A DNA stretch of 22,718 nucleotides from Glomus cerebriforme (Eukaryota; Glomeromycota; Glomeromycetes; Glomerales; Glomeraceae): assembly GCA_003550305.1 (NCBI GenBank), contig QKYT01000115.1, positions 202,535 through 225,252 on the forward strand, in the 5' to 3' direction. The notes below the pieces were generated by a model. That model did no database searches. It was not told where the DNA came from and saw only the letters and a list, made by a program, of their open reading frames with translations. Position 1 is the stretch's first letter, and every line of letters starts with the position of its first letter. Made by a program: the position numbers and the translations under genes. Of the stretch, positions 1-9,097 are shown in pieces.

Positions 1-663
1 ATTTTTTGCAGAGTTTAAAAACCATTTAAAGGCTTTTTTGTAATTGATTTCTACGCCATTTCCACTTTGATAACAAATTGCTAAATTATATTGTGCTTCT
101 GAATNATTATTTTTAGCCAAGTTTACAAGNTTTGTTAATTCATTTTGCTCATTGCTTTCNTTCCAATTNNNATTATATTTAAAACCTTCTATGTCTATAA
201 TAATATCTTTATAATAGAATAATGATAATAAACATTTTCCTGTAATAATGTTTTCATTTCTTAATGAATCAAACGTAACTTTATCTTTTTCATTTGAATG
301 TAATTGTTTAAAATCTTCATTTAGAGAATTCTTTTCAATTTCATTATTAACAGCTAACCAATATAATTCCAACGCTTTTTCTCTATTTAAATCACAACCT
401 ATACCATNTTGATAAAAAAATCCAATAAGACTTGTAAACCAAAATTTACTTTGTTCATGATTTTTCATTAATTCAAAAACTTTCTTTAGATGTTTACTAT
501 CATTAATTTCAAAATAAGAATTTATCCATTCAATAGAAATTTTTTCAAAATTATTAAAATCATTCGTTTCAATAATCATACGATAGAAATCTTTTAGAAA
601 ATTTATTAAAAAATTTTCATCTTTAGAAGTAGTAACGGGTTCGCTTAATAAGTTGGACGACAT
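1..663 (-). CDS. Sel1-repeat protein, N-terminal part (runs off the window)
   Basis: The reverse strand is open from the ATG at 661-663 to base 1 (221 codons, no stop), so the C-terminus is missing. Residues 1-15 begin MSSNLLSEPV. Residues 16 to about 110 are roughly 86% identical by eye to the same region of the 812-aa protein at 6274-8712, for example in KFWFTSLIGFFYQ and GIGCDL. A Sel1-like unit with AQYNLAICYQSG and KKAFKWFLNSA starts near residue 186, so more repeats should lie beyond the edge. Sel1 repeats are alpha/alpha solenoid units that usually act as protein-binding scaffolds; no enzyme domain is visible. An in-frame ATG also exists at 688-690, but 663 is preferred because the paralogue starts with the same MSSNLL. 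Six N bases plus one at 408 make some residues unknown. The family call is firm; partners and location are unknown. Confidence 0.85.
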   Translation of the reverse strand, partial: MSSNLLSEPVTTSKDENFLINFLKDFYRMIIETNDFNNFEKISIEWINSYFEINDSKHLKKVFELMKNHEQSKFWFTSLIGFFYQXGIGCDLNREKALELYWLAVNNEIEKNSLNEDFKQLHSNEKDKVTFDSLRNENIITGKCLLSLFYYKDIIIDIEGFKYNXNWXESNEQNELTXLVNLAKNNXSEAQYNLAICYQSGNGVEINYKKAFKWFLNSAKN

Positions 664-720
664 TACGCTTATTATATTATTGAAAACCATTTTTTTTTGT
701 TATAAACTCGTATATATATA

Positions 721-730
721 TATTTATAAA
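721..730 (-). promoter_or_regulatory. Probable TATA box of the left Sel1 gene
   Basis: On the minus strand TTTATAAATA ends 57 nt before the ATG at 663 and is followed by an alternating TA tract and a poly-A run. The paralogue at 6274 has TTTATAAATT 53 nt before its ATG, which supports a shared core promoter. This rests on position and motif only. Confidence 0.45.
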
Positions 731-813
731 AGTTATAAATTGAAAACATTGCCCAATTTCTTTTTTTAGTAATTGGTGGATCACATGCCATTACACCAAA
801 TGTGACTTCAATG

Positions 814-1078
814 CAGGGACGATGATTTTCTGCGGTGATTAAGGATAAATTCTGTATGTGATAAAAGTTAATTCTGTGAAATTCTGTGAAATTCTGTGAT
901 TTGGCCAGAATTATACAAGGTTACAACATTATAATTCACAAATTCTGGCCAAACTTAATGTCAGCCAGCATTATAATGATTAAAATTTGAAAATTATCAT
1001 CATTTTTTATAGCCCTATTCTGTGATTTCCTGTGAAATTCTGTGAAATTATGTGAAACACAGGAAATCATCGTCCCTG
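814..1078. mobile_element. hAT-type MITE, 265 bp, with 8-bp target duplication
   Basis: The element begins CAGGGACGATGATTTTCTG (814-832) and ends in its inverted copy (1060-1078; 18 of 19 bases match). It is flanked on both sides by the identical octamer CTTCAATG (806-813 and 1079-1086). An 8-bp duplication together with CAGGG ends is the established signature of the hAT superfamily. The interior has no ORF, so the element is non-autonomous and would need a hAT transposase from elsewhere. Inside each end are several copies of ATTCTGTGA-like words, pointing inward from opposite strands; hAT transposases are known to bind such subterminal repeats. The middle holds a 13-bp perfect inverted repeat (TTTGGCCAGAATT at 900-912, complement at 941-953). 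The near-perfect ends and intact duplication suggest a fairly recent insertion. Confidence 0.85.
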
Positions 1079-1086
1079 CTTCAATG

Positions 1087-1575
1087 CTGTAACACGATGG
1101 CCATCATTGACAAAAGGTTAAAGACATCATGCTGATCATAATTACCAAATGTAGTAAATTTTATTTTTATTGTAAAATTACCGAATACAATCTTTAATTT
1201 TATACCTATTTTTTACAATTTTCTGGCTCAATTTTTATCACATTATTTTTCAATAATCCATGAACTTTGGATAGTATTTTCAACTTTTTTTCCCCCCAAG
1301 TTTCCCACATGAAATATTTAATAAAAAAGAAAAAAGATTTTTTTTTTAATTTATTTATAATTTTTTAAGTATTATAAATGGAATGTTATTTGTGTTTTTG
1401 TGTTATCATGGCGATTTATGAAATACATTAAAATTTGTCTGTTAATTCAATTGACTTCAAGTATATATAAAAAAGCTCAGGCAATTCAATTGATCTTATG
1501 TGTATATAGAAGTATAGAACATTTTTAAGTCTTTTCATATGCAAATAAAAACATTCCTTTCTATTTATGGATTAA
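1087..1575. other. AT-rich spacer without a recognised gene
   Basis: Non-coding in appearance, with poly-A and poly-T runs around 1326-1345. Two loosely similar blocks lie in tandem near 1441-1510, each with AATTCAATTGA followed by a TATATA stretch. I see no gene here. Confidence 0.5.
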
Positions 1576-1755
1576 TTCACAAAAGTACATAAAACAGGCG
1601 AAAATTCAAATTATCCTGCGAATCGCACTATTAAATGGAAATCACCAAAACGAAGTTTTCAATATTATATCATAGAGGAAGGTGTTACTAGAATGCCAAA
1701 TAATTACCTGATTCCTGATAATTATATTGTAGAAACAACTCATGGAAAAGAATGA
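1576..1755 (+). pseudogene. Coding-like fragment, unrecognised
   Basis: An open stretch of 59 codons ends at TGA 1753-1755. Its translation has a protein-like composition (segments WKSPKRSFQYYIIEEG and MPNNYLIPDNYIVETT) that stands out from the surrounding AT-rich DNA. There is no convincing start codon upstream, so it would have to be an internal exon or a remnant. It may belong with the piece at 1968-2165, since both lie on the same strand about 210 bp apart and the second follows a good splice acceptor. I do not recognise the family, and chance openness cannot be excluded. Confidence 0.25.
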
Positions 1756-1967
1756 GAAAATAGTTACTTGATTTATTAATTATTATAATAATAAGTCACA
1801 ATACAAGATAAAATTCGGTATACTCGAATCTTTTCCCAAATGTCGTTATTTAAAAGCTTATAACAAAAAATAGCTGACGAAAAAAGAATCAAAAATTCAA
1901 ATGTAATTTTTTAATACAAATTATCTATTTAATTAATAAAGTCTTTACAACTTATTTTTTTAATTAG

Positions 1968-2165
1968 TTTCAAAGACCAATTCCGAATAGTAATATATGT
2001 GATTTAATATTCGATATTAATGAAGAAAAATCTGATTCAGACACAAGAATAACCTTCATGCTTAAAAACCCGTCTTCCCCAATTTGCCTGATTAAAAATA
2101 TTCGTGAGAATATCATATGCATAATAATCACACAAAACGACACGTATAAATTGGATATCATTTGA
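1968..2165 (+). pseudogene. Coding-like fragment after a splice acceptor, unrecognised
   Basis: A T-rich tract followed by ATTAG ends at 1967, and the frame from 1968 is then open for 65 codons to TGA 2163-2165. The translation (RPIPNSNICDLIFDINEE, then ITFMLKNPSSPICLIKN) looks like a folded protein segment but matches no family I know. The opposite strand is also open over 2037-2393 (118 codons, starting MFLQVNIFHAHF), so the coding strand is not certain. Downstream, short open pieces in shifting frames continue to about 2430, which would fit decay. Confidence is low. Confidence 0.25.
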
Positions 2166-4535
2166 TGTTATTTCTGAAAATAGAAACGAATTCTGATTCA
2201 GTAAATGATGCTGAAATTGTTTGTGAACCGGCATGTTTTGTGTGAAGTTCAAGACGTGATTGAATAAGATAAATCGATGTATTTTTAATCTCGTTAATAT
2301 GATTTTCAGAAGAACAAAAAGATTTCTAGAAGGTGTATTTGTATTTTGTATTTGGACAAAGTGGGCATGAAAAATATTCACTTGAAGAAACATATATAGT
2401 CTTTTACTATAATGTCTTCTATGGTGTATTTTGAGGCCATGACTATTTTTAAATCTCTTATTATTACAAAGAGAGCATCAATATTACTATCAGCTATTAT
2501 TTTTATTTTATTGGTAAAAATATTTAATATTGGGAAAATTGGTTATCGAATGATCTAATGTGCAGTATAAATATTGTATGTCAAATAATGATGCGCCCTT
2601 GATACTGGAAAAACTGGTTAGATAGTGGGAAAATTGGTTAGACGCAAGACTTGGATTTCAAAAATTATTTGAGGTTCATTTTGTTAATTATATGATTGAA
2701 TACCTCAAACTTGGTGATCAAATATTTGCTTAATTTCATAAATCCGCCGCAATGTTTATGGTGTTGAAATTATCATAAATAAATAAAAAACCAAAAATAT
2801 ATCTATCTTTTTTTAAGTTTTAAAAAAAGTTTCGTTATGATCTGCGCTATATACTATTACTTTCATTTTTTTTGTTTATTAAAGAAAGAAATATCTTTCA
2901 TTTTCCTTTTTTTTTTTTTTTTTTTGATAATATGGACATTATTATAGTATGCATGCATTTTATAAAAAATGTTCCGGTATGAACCTGCGTTCTTAACTAT
3001 AATTTATTCATTAAAAAAAAAGAAATATCATTTATTTGGAATGAATGGTCATTCCTACAGCTTTCTTAAATGATTATTAATTCTGCTGGATTTTTTTAAA
3101 AAATTAAGTTTGAAAATGATTTTGCATAATGATAAAATTAAAACACGAACTTTTAGAGGGAATTATTAATAAAAAAAACATTTTTCAATAAAAAAAATAT
3201 ATTAAGTAATATCTTTATAATGATTACATCAAGAAATCGAGGCTTTATAAATTTTTAGCTTTACTTTGGTTAATTGTGTGTATTATATCTTTAGTTGCCT
3301 GTAGTAAAGTATATATAATACAAGCTTGAGTTTATCATTATTAATTTATTATAATTGGAGTAGTTATATTTTATTATATATATATTTTTTTTTTACGAAA
3401 ATAAAATTGATATTTTTTTTTATTTTTGAGACGCACTCCTTTTCAAATAAAAGAAACTGAGATAACCTGACTTTTTTAACTCAAAAAAATCCAAATTAAT
3501 TAAAAAATATTTGTCATTTCTAAACTTCGAAAACCACAATACCGAGACTGTCAACACAATAGGAAGTAAAGAAGAATGAATCCCTTCATCGTTCTAGTCC
3601 TTAAAGAAAATTAAAAAAAGAAATTAAATAAAAAACTAAAAATAATATACCTACCAATGCCATAAATACGATCTTAAGAAGTCCTGCTGAGTTCGCCAAT
3701 AGAAATTTAGATTTTGTGTGTGGCATTTTATTTTTGTGCATGTGTGATTTAATCTTTAATATTTACCATAGTCGTGCGTACAGTATACTGCATGAGCGAT
3801 AGCGATATTAAATCTATGCCCAGTGATAATTCCGATTAGTGAAAATTTGGATAAAATTTCAATTTTTTTTTTATATATTCAGATCAAATGTCTTCTCTTC
3901 CAGTTATTATTTCATTATGAAAATATTAAATATATTATAATTTTCCTTAGTATCAAAGTTGATAATATAGTAATTACACAAAAAAACAAAAATATGTCAA
4001 CACACTCCACAATTGAATACTAATTGAATCATAGTTTAATTAGTTTAAATAAAAGGATAAAAGTATCATAATAGATTGATTAATAGTAATACCGAATGTT
4101 GAAGAAACAACACATTGCAGTATATTCACTTATAAAATCAAAAAAAAAAAGATAATGCTGGAAAACAAACATTAAGAAACCTAAAAGCTATCGTGTGTTT
4201 ATTACGTGACTTGAAACGAAGATACTTCATAATTCTGATCATTTTTATGCTTACGTTATTTTACTGTATATAATTAAAGAAAAATATCATATATTTGCTC
4301 TGATTATTTACTGGTATCGAGAAGTTAAAGAAAGAGAATAAACAGTGTATTCTCTCGATATGTCGAAGTGTCTGTTTTGACTCGAGATTCAGATATTGCA
4401 CATAAATAATAATTCTTTTTATATGCACAATACATGAATTTTCCTTTATTTTGTATAATTTGAGAACTTCCCGCAACTGTCATATGATAGAGGTAAGTCA
4501 TTCAAGTGATAGTTCTAGTAATAAGATAGAGAAAT
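2166..4535. other. Long AT-rich non-coding stretch
   Basis: No gene recognised. It holds homopolymer tracts (poly-T around 2908-2925) and three copies of the short word GGAAAA(C/T)TGGTTA or GGGAAAATTGGTTA (2532-2545, 2607-2620, 2627-2640). Small ORFs here (66 codons at 3823, 71 codons on the minus strand at 4261-4476) are low in complexity and look like chance openings. Confidence 0.5.
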
Positions 4536-4555
4536 AGGAGGAGGAGGAGGAGGAG
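4536..4555. repeat. (AGG)n microsatellite
   Basis: Six AGG triplets plus AG in uninterrupted tandem. An E-box-like CACGTG palindrome follows at 4562-4567. Together with the higher GC that follows, this marks the transition into the decayed gene at 4671-5843; a promoter role is only a guess. Confidence 0.8.
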
Positions 4556-4670
4556 AACGCGCACGTGATTTTTCGAGTTGACTGATCGATTTATTTTTTC
4601 GTAAAGCTCAGAGTCTGGCGCCTACAATTACTGTAACAAATGAATCGGAATAATGCGCAGTACTTCATAG

Positions 4671-5843
4671 TTCATACCGATATTGATTATTGTACAACGG
4701 GGCACAGAAAAATTCACACGAGGTTTTGATTTATTATCGGGAATTAATTCCGCATTCCATGATTTTTTACTCGTTCAACGCGTCTACGATTTTTCATTTT
4801 CAACTCATTACTTTGATCACGAAGAAACTTGTTTAAAAATCCATGTGTGTTAATATGTGTGATAATAATTTTCATAGGTACTTCAAACGTAAATCCACCA
4901 AGTGGCGAATTGTTGACTTTTTAAATGAAAGCAAAGTTAATTCTTTGTTCAGAAATAAGATAGACGCGTATATTAAATCCCTTGAAAAATTGTTGCTGAC
5001 TCAAAAAAAGAAAAAGGCGTGAGAGAGCAGCTTACTTCTTGAAAGATATAGAGAGGCAAGTAAAGTGCTTTTTGTTAGAAATTTGTAGAGAATAAGTAGC
5101 GTGCCAGGAATCTTTTCGCTTCATGTCCATTCAAGACTTTTTGTCGAGCTACAAAATCAATGTTGGGGCACAGTCAACCTTCTTGCTTTTCTGATGTTCA
5201 AGACTTCTTGTCAATTCAATATTGGTCTCATTGGGGCACAGATGACTTCTCGCTTATCTGATGTTCAAAGACTTTTTGTCGATCTGATGGGATGTCATGA
5301 AAATTAGATAGAGAGTTGTGAAGGTACTAGTGTCAAGAAAACTAATTTTCAAGTCTTTTGTTCTAGGGTACCAAGACAGATCGGCAAGAAGCAAGAGCTT
5401 GGAGGATGGAGAATAAGAAGACTCCCTCAGTTCACGTTCATCAGCCGAAATTAGAAACCAACAATGTGAATGTAAGCGGAACTACAAACGCGGAACATTT
5501 GTCACTAAATTAAAAAGAAGCGTGTCGAAGAAAAAGGAAACATCGAGAAGAGGTATTTCTAAGTCACCCTTTTCAGTTTTTTATTTGGTTACATCAACTT
5601 TTTATTATGCATCAAATCAAATCTCGAATACTCGAAACAAAGTCTTCACAAAACGATACTACCTCTAAACCAAAGAAAATAAGACAATTGCCCGAGAATG
5701 TTATATTGGCGAAGACATCCATTGACGAACAAATAGAAACAGTCTACAACTCGATTGAAACATTGGTGGATGTCGTTAGAATGTTGGTAACCCGTGACGT
5801 CAGCACCTTGTGTTTTATTTATATTAAAAGTGAATGGTTTTAA
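4671..5843 (+). pseudogene. Unrecognised multi-exon gene in decay
   Basis: Four protein-like blocks on one strand, richer in GC than their surroundings. Block 1 (4671-4853) contains RGFDLLSGINSAFHDFLLVQ. After a possible very short intron ending at CATAG (4877), block 2 (4879-5022) reads KRKSTKWRIVDFLNESKVNS and IDAYIKSLEKLLL, a lysine-rich helical segment, ending at TGA 5020-5022; the reading appears to continue in a shifted frame to a donor-like CAA/GTAAAG at 5060. Block 3 starts after TTCTAG (5366) with GTKTDRQEARAWRMENKK and SVHVHQPKLETNNVNVSG and stops at TAA 5511-5513. Block 4 (5577-5843), after TTTTCAG, carries IDEQIETVYNSIETLVDVV, a likely amphipathic or coiled-coil helix. No family is recognised; catalytic motifs are not seen. 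The shifted frames and internal stops argue for a pseudogene or a fast-evolving multicopy family. Confidence 0.5.
5115..5297 (+). repeat. Diverged tandem repeat, about 66-bp unit, three copies
   Basis: Three successive copies (5115-5178, 5180-5246, 5247-5297, the last partial) share the words TTCAAGACTTTTTGTCGA, CTGATGTTCAA and TTGGGGCACAG. The array sits between the donor-like GTAAAG at 5060 and the acceptor TTCTAG at 5366, so it is most simply read as a minisatellite inside an intron of the decaying gene. A 68-codon frame crosses it from a GTG at 5101, but its periodicity and lack of a proper start make it an unlikely gene. Confidence 0.6.
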
Positions 5844-6210
5844 TACAATCTTTTTATTTAATTATTTATCTTATAATATAATACTTTCATAACTCTCACT
5901 TATTATAAGTACTCCATAAATATGAAAACCATATTTATCGTACTTTTTATTTTTATATTTTTCAGTTAAAGACAATAATGATTTGATCGATAACGATTTT
6001 ATGAATATTTTATTTTGAAGATTCTTTCATATAATAAAATTGTATTATATTTACTCAATAATTTTTTTTTTTATAAAGGTTGATAAAAATAATTATAATT
6101 ATTATAGTATTATGATTCGTAAATGGTATTAAATATTTGTCGCAGTGATCCATCAATTCCTAAAAAAAGAGATATAACGGTGCACAAAATGTTGCACTAA
6201 AGCCAAAATA
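5844..6210. other. AT-rich spacer upstream of the Sel1 gene
   Basis: No gene seen. Homology with the decayed gene seems to end near 5806. The stretch is A/T runs and leads into the promoter region of the Sel1 gene. Confidence 0.5.
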
Positions 6211-6220
6211 TTTATAAATT
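6211..6220 (+). promoter_or_regulatory. Probable TATA box of the 812-aa Sel1 gene
   Basis: TTTATAAATT lies 53 nt before the ATG at 6274, with a poly-T tract (about 6240-6255) in between. The placement matches that in the diverging paralogue (57 nt). Confidence 0.45.
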
Positions 6221-6273
6221 CGAACTTAAAAAAAAATTCTTTTTTTTTTTTTTTTAATATCATTATATCAATA

Positions 6274-8712
6274 ATGTCATCCAATTTATTATATAAACCC
6301 GTCACTAAAAAACGGAAATTGGAAATTAATATTATTTCTAAATATGGGGAAAATTTTTTAATAAATTTTCTAAAAGATTTCTATAGTATGATTATTGAAA
6401 CGAATGATTTTAATAATTTTGAAAAAATTTCTATTGAATGGATAAATTCTTATTTTAAAATTAATGATAATAAACATCCAAAAAAAGTTTTTGGAATAAT
6501 GAAAAATCATGAAAAAAGTAAATTTTGGTTTACGAGTCTTATTGGATTTTTTTATCAACTTGGTATTGGTTGCGATTTAGATAGGGAAAAGGCGATAGAA
6601 TTATATCATTTGACTATTAATAATGAAAATAAAAAAGATTATTTAAATGAAGATTTTAAAGATAAAGATACGTTTGATTTATTAAGAAAAGAAAATGTTA
6701 TTATTGGAAAATATTTATTATCATTGTTCTACTATAAAGATATCATTTTAAATAATGAATTTATAAAGCTTGTAAATTTAGCTAAAAACAATGATTCAGA
6801 AGGACAATGTAATTTAGCCATTTGTTATCAAAATGGAAATGGTGTAGAAATTAATTATAAAAAAGCCTTTAGATGGTTTTTAAGCTCCGCCGAAAGAGAT
6901 AATTCAAATGCACAATTTAATTTAGCTACCTATTATATGGATGGAACAGGAACACAGAAAGATGATGAAAAAGCATTTGACTGGTTCTTGAAATCTGAAC
7001 AAAGCGAACATCCAGTCACTCAAAATGAGAATGAAATAGAAAATTTTAAAAGGCAATTAAAACTTGCAATAGCAAACGATTCAACAGCACAATACTATTT
7101 AGGATATTGCTATCAGTATGGTAAAGAAATATATAAAAATGAAAAGAAAGCATTTGAATGGTATTTTAGATCAGCAAANAATGGACATGCAATGGCACAA
7201 AATAATTTAGGAGATTGTTATCGATTGGGTAAAGGAATTGACAAAGATGAAACAAAAGCATTTCAATGGTATGATAGATCGGCTGTTGCAGGATGTGCTC
7301 AAGGACAATNTAATTTAGGATATTGTTTTGCAAAAGCTATAGGAATTAATAAAGATGAAACTAGAGCATTTAAATGGTATATTACATCAGCAAAAAATGA
7401 ACATGCGATGGCACAAAATAATTTAGGAGATTGTTATCGATTTGGTGAAGGGGTTGATAAAAATGAAACAAAAGCATTTGATTGGTATTTGAAATCAGCT
7501 ATTGCAGGATGTGTTCAAGGACAATGTAATTTAGGAGATTGNTATGCGAAAGCTATAGGAACGGATAAAAATGAGACNAAAGCATTTGAATGGTACTTAA
7601 AAGCAGCTGAAGGTGAAAATAAAATGGCACAAAATAATTTAGGAGATTGTTATCGATTAGGTAAAGGAATTGATAAAAATGAGATGAAAGCATTTGAATG
7701 GTATTTAAAAGCAACTGAAGATGAAAATAAAATGGCACTAAATAATTTAGGAGATTGTTATCGATTGGGTAAAGGAATCAATAAAGATGAAACAAAAGCA
7801 TTTGAATTTTATTTGAAATCAGCTGTTGCTGGATGTGCTGAAGGGCAAAGTAATTTAGGAGATTGTTATCAATATGGTAAAGGAATCGATAAGGATGAAG
7901 TAAAAGCATTTGAGTGGTATTTGAAATCAGCTGTTGCAGGATGTGCTCAAGGACAATGTAATTTAGGAGATTGTTATGCGAAAGCTATAGGAACGGATAA
8001 AAATGAGACAAAAGCATTTGATTGGTATTTGAAATCAGCTATTGCAGGATGTGTTCAAGGACAATGTAATTTAGGATACTGTTATACAAATTCTATAGGA
8101 ACTTATAAAAATGGAACAAAAGCATTTGAATGGTGTTTGAAATCAGCTGCTGCAGGATGTGTTCAAGGACAATGTAATCTAGGACATTGTTATGCGAAAG
8201 CTATAGGAACGGATAAAAATGAGATGAAAGCATTTGAATTGTACTTAAAGGCAGCTGAAGGTGAAAATAAAATGGCACAAAATAATTTAGGAGATTGTTA
8301 TCGATTAGGTAAAGGAATTGATAAAAATGAGATAAAAGCATTTGAATGGTATTTAAAAGCAGCTGAAGGTGAAAATGAAATGGCACAAAATAATTTAGGA
8401 GATTGTTATAGATTAGGTATAGGAATTAATAAAGATGAAACAAAAGCATTTGAATTTTATTTGAAATCAGCTGTCGCAGGATATGCTCAAGGGCAATGTA
8501 ATTTAGGATGTTGCTATCAATGTGGTATAGGAACTGATAAAGATGAAGTAAAAGCATTTGAATGGTATTTGAAATCAGCTGTTGCAGGATATGCTCAGGG
8601 GCAACATAATGTGGGATATTGCTATCAATATGGCAAAGGAATTAATAAAGATGAAACAAAGGCATTTGAATGGTACTTGAAGGCTGCTGAAAGTGGAAAT
8701 AAAATGATGTGA
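6274..8712 (+). CDS. Sel1-repeat solenoid protein, 812 aa
   Basis: Single-exon gene. Residues 1-175 form an N-terminal region shared with the partial gene at 1-663; it includes a Sel1-like segment around residues 84-117 (GFFYQLGIGCDLDREKAIEL) and a basic stretch TKKRKLE near residue 11 that the paralogue lacks. Two loose Sel1 repeats follow (about 176-245), a linker with an Asn/Glu-rich piece, then fifteen contiguous 36-residue Sel1 repeats (270-809) of the type NLGDCYRLGKGIDKDETKAF followed by EWYLKSA. In the Sel1/TPR-like superfamily, the conserved Gly, Ala and aromatic positions build paired helices that scaffold protein complexes. No kinase, BTB or signal peptide is visible, so the product is probably an intracellular adaptor. 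The protein ends abruptly with KMM, because the stop lies inside a decayed sixteenth unit. Four N bases make residues uncertain. Partners are unknown. Confidence 0.9.
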   Translation: MSSNLLYKPVTKKRKLEINIISKYGENFLINFLKDFYSMIIETNDFNNFEKISIEWINSYFKINDNKHPKKVFGIMKNHEKSKFWFTSLIGFFYQLGIGCDLDREKAIELYHLTINNENKKDYLNEDFKDKDTFDLLRKENVIIGKYLLSLFYYKDIILNNEFIKLVNLAKNNDSEGQCNLAICYQNGNGVEINYKKAFRWFLSSAERDNSNAQFNLATYYMDGTGTQKDDEKAFDWFLKSEQSEHPVTQNENEIENFKRQLKLAIANDSTAQYYLGYCYQYGKEIYKNEKKAFEWYFRSAXNGHAMAQNNLGDCYRLGKGIDKDETKAFQWYDRSAVAGCAQGQXNLGYCFAKAIGINKDETRAFKWYITSAKNEHAMAQNNLGDCYRFGEGVDKNETKAFDWYLKSAIAGCVQGQCNLGDXYAKAIGTDKNEXKAFEWYLKAAEGENKMAQNNLGDCYRLGKGIDKNEMKAFEWYLKATEDENKMALNNLGDCYRLGKGINKDETKAFEFYLKSAVAGCAEGQSNLGDCYQYGKGIDKDEVKAFEWYLKSAVAGCAQGQCNLGDCYAKAIGTDKNETKAFDWYLKSAIAGCVQGQCNLGYCYTNSIGTYKNGTKAFEWCLKSAAAGCVQGQCNLGHCYAKAIGTDKNEMKAFELYLKAAEGENKMAQNNLGDCYRLGKGIDKNEIKAFEWYLKAAEGENEMAQNNLGDCYRLGIGINKDETKAFEFYLKSAVAGYAQGQCNLGCCYQCGIGTDKDEVKAFEWYLKSAVAGYAQGQHNVGYCYQYGKGINKDETKAFEWYLKAAESGNKMM
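7081..8700 (+). repeat. Coding tandem array: 15 units of 108 bp
   Basis: The span is exactly 15 x 108 bp, each unit encoding one 36-residue Sel1 repeat, with no indels between units. Units 5-8 and 11-14 pair up as a higher-order duplication shifted by six units (648 bp): both carry the order AKAIGTDKNE, GDCYRLGKGIDKNE, then FEFYLKSAVAG. This is consistent with unequal exchange of a block, beyond simple unit-by-unit divergence. All four N bases of the gene (7179, 7310, 7542, 7578) fall in the array. Confidence 0.9.
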
Positions 8713-8795
8713 TATAATTTAGTAAATTATTATTGATTTCGTAAGAGAATTAATAAAATGTTGATAAACCAGTTTATAATTGGTACAAAAAGTGT
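8701..8795 (+). pseudogene. Decayed sixteenth Sel1 unit spanning the stop codon
   Basis: The bases after unit 15 align with a normal unit without gaps: AATTTAG(T/G)A(A/G)ATT(A/G)TTAT(T/C)GATT, then AGGAATTGATAAAAATG against AGAATTAATAAAATGTTG. In frame it reads KMM-stop-YNLVNYY-stop-FRKRINK, against KMAQNNLGDCYRLGKGINK in intact units. The gene's stop (8710-8712) and a second TGA (8734-8736, at the usual CGA arginine codon) thus lie within former coding sequence. The similarity fades after about 8795. The present end of the protein is therefore a truncation of a once longer array. Confidence 0.75.
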
Positions 8796-8808
8796 ACCAA
8801 ATATTAAC

Positions 8809-9097
8809 TTATTATTTAAAATTGTCTTTTTTATTTTATCAAATATTAAACTATTGTTATTGATCTTTTATTAAAATATCAATTATTAACATTTGAAATA
8901 TTATAGATTTTATTAGTGCAAATTATTATATAGAGATTTTTTTTATTTCTAAACAAACGAAACTGATGACTTTATTAGGATTTTTTTTTCCATTCCTTCA
9001 CAATAAAATTGTAAAAAAATATGCAAATAAAGAATAGATTCCCATCAATTGAAACCTCCAATATTTCACCAATTTGGCATTACAACAGCATAATATA
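8809..9097. other. AT-rich 3' flank of the Sel1 gene
   Basis: No gene seen; T-rich stretches and several AATAAA-like words that could serve in 3'-end formation. Confidence 0.4.

Noticed and set aside
2037..2393. 118-codon ORF on the minus strand (MFLQVNIFHAHF...)
   Set aside because: It opposes a plus-strand piece with better composition and a splice acceptor, and its own composition (many Ile/Phe/Asn/His) fits chance in AT-rich DNA. Kept only as an alternative.
5101..5307. 68-codon ORF starting at GTG
   Set aside because: It runs through a 66-bp tandem repeat inside a probable intron and has no ATG.
7553..8386. Two 61-codon minus-strand ORFs (7553-7738 and 8201-8386)
   Set aside because: They are antisense shadows of the Sel1 array and recur exactly 648 bp apart because the array does.
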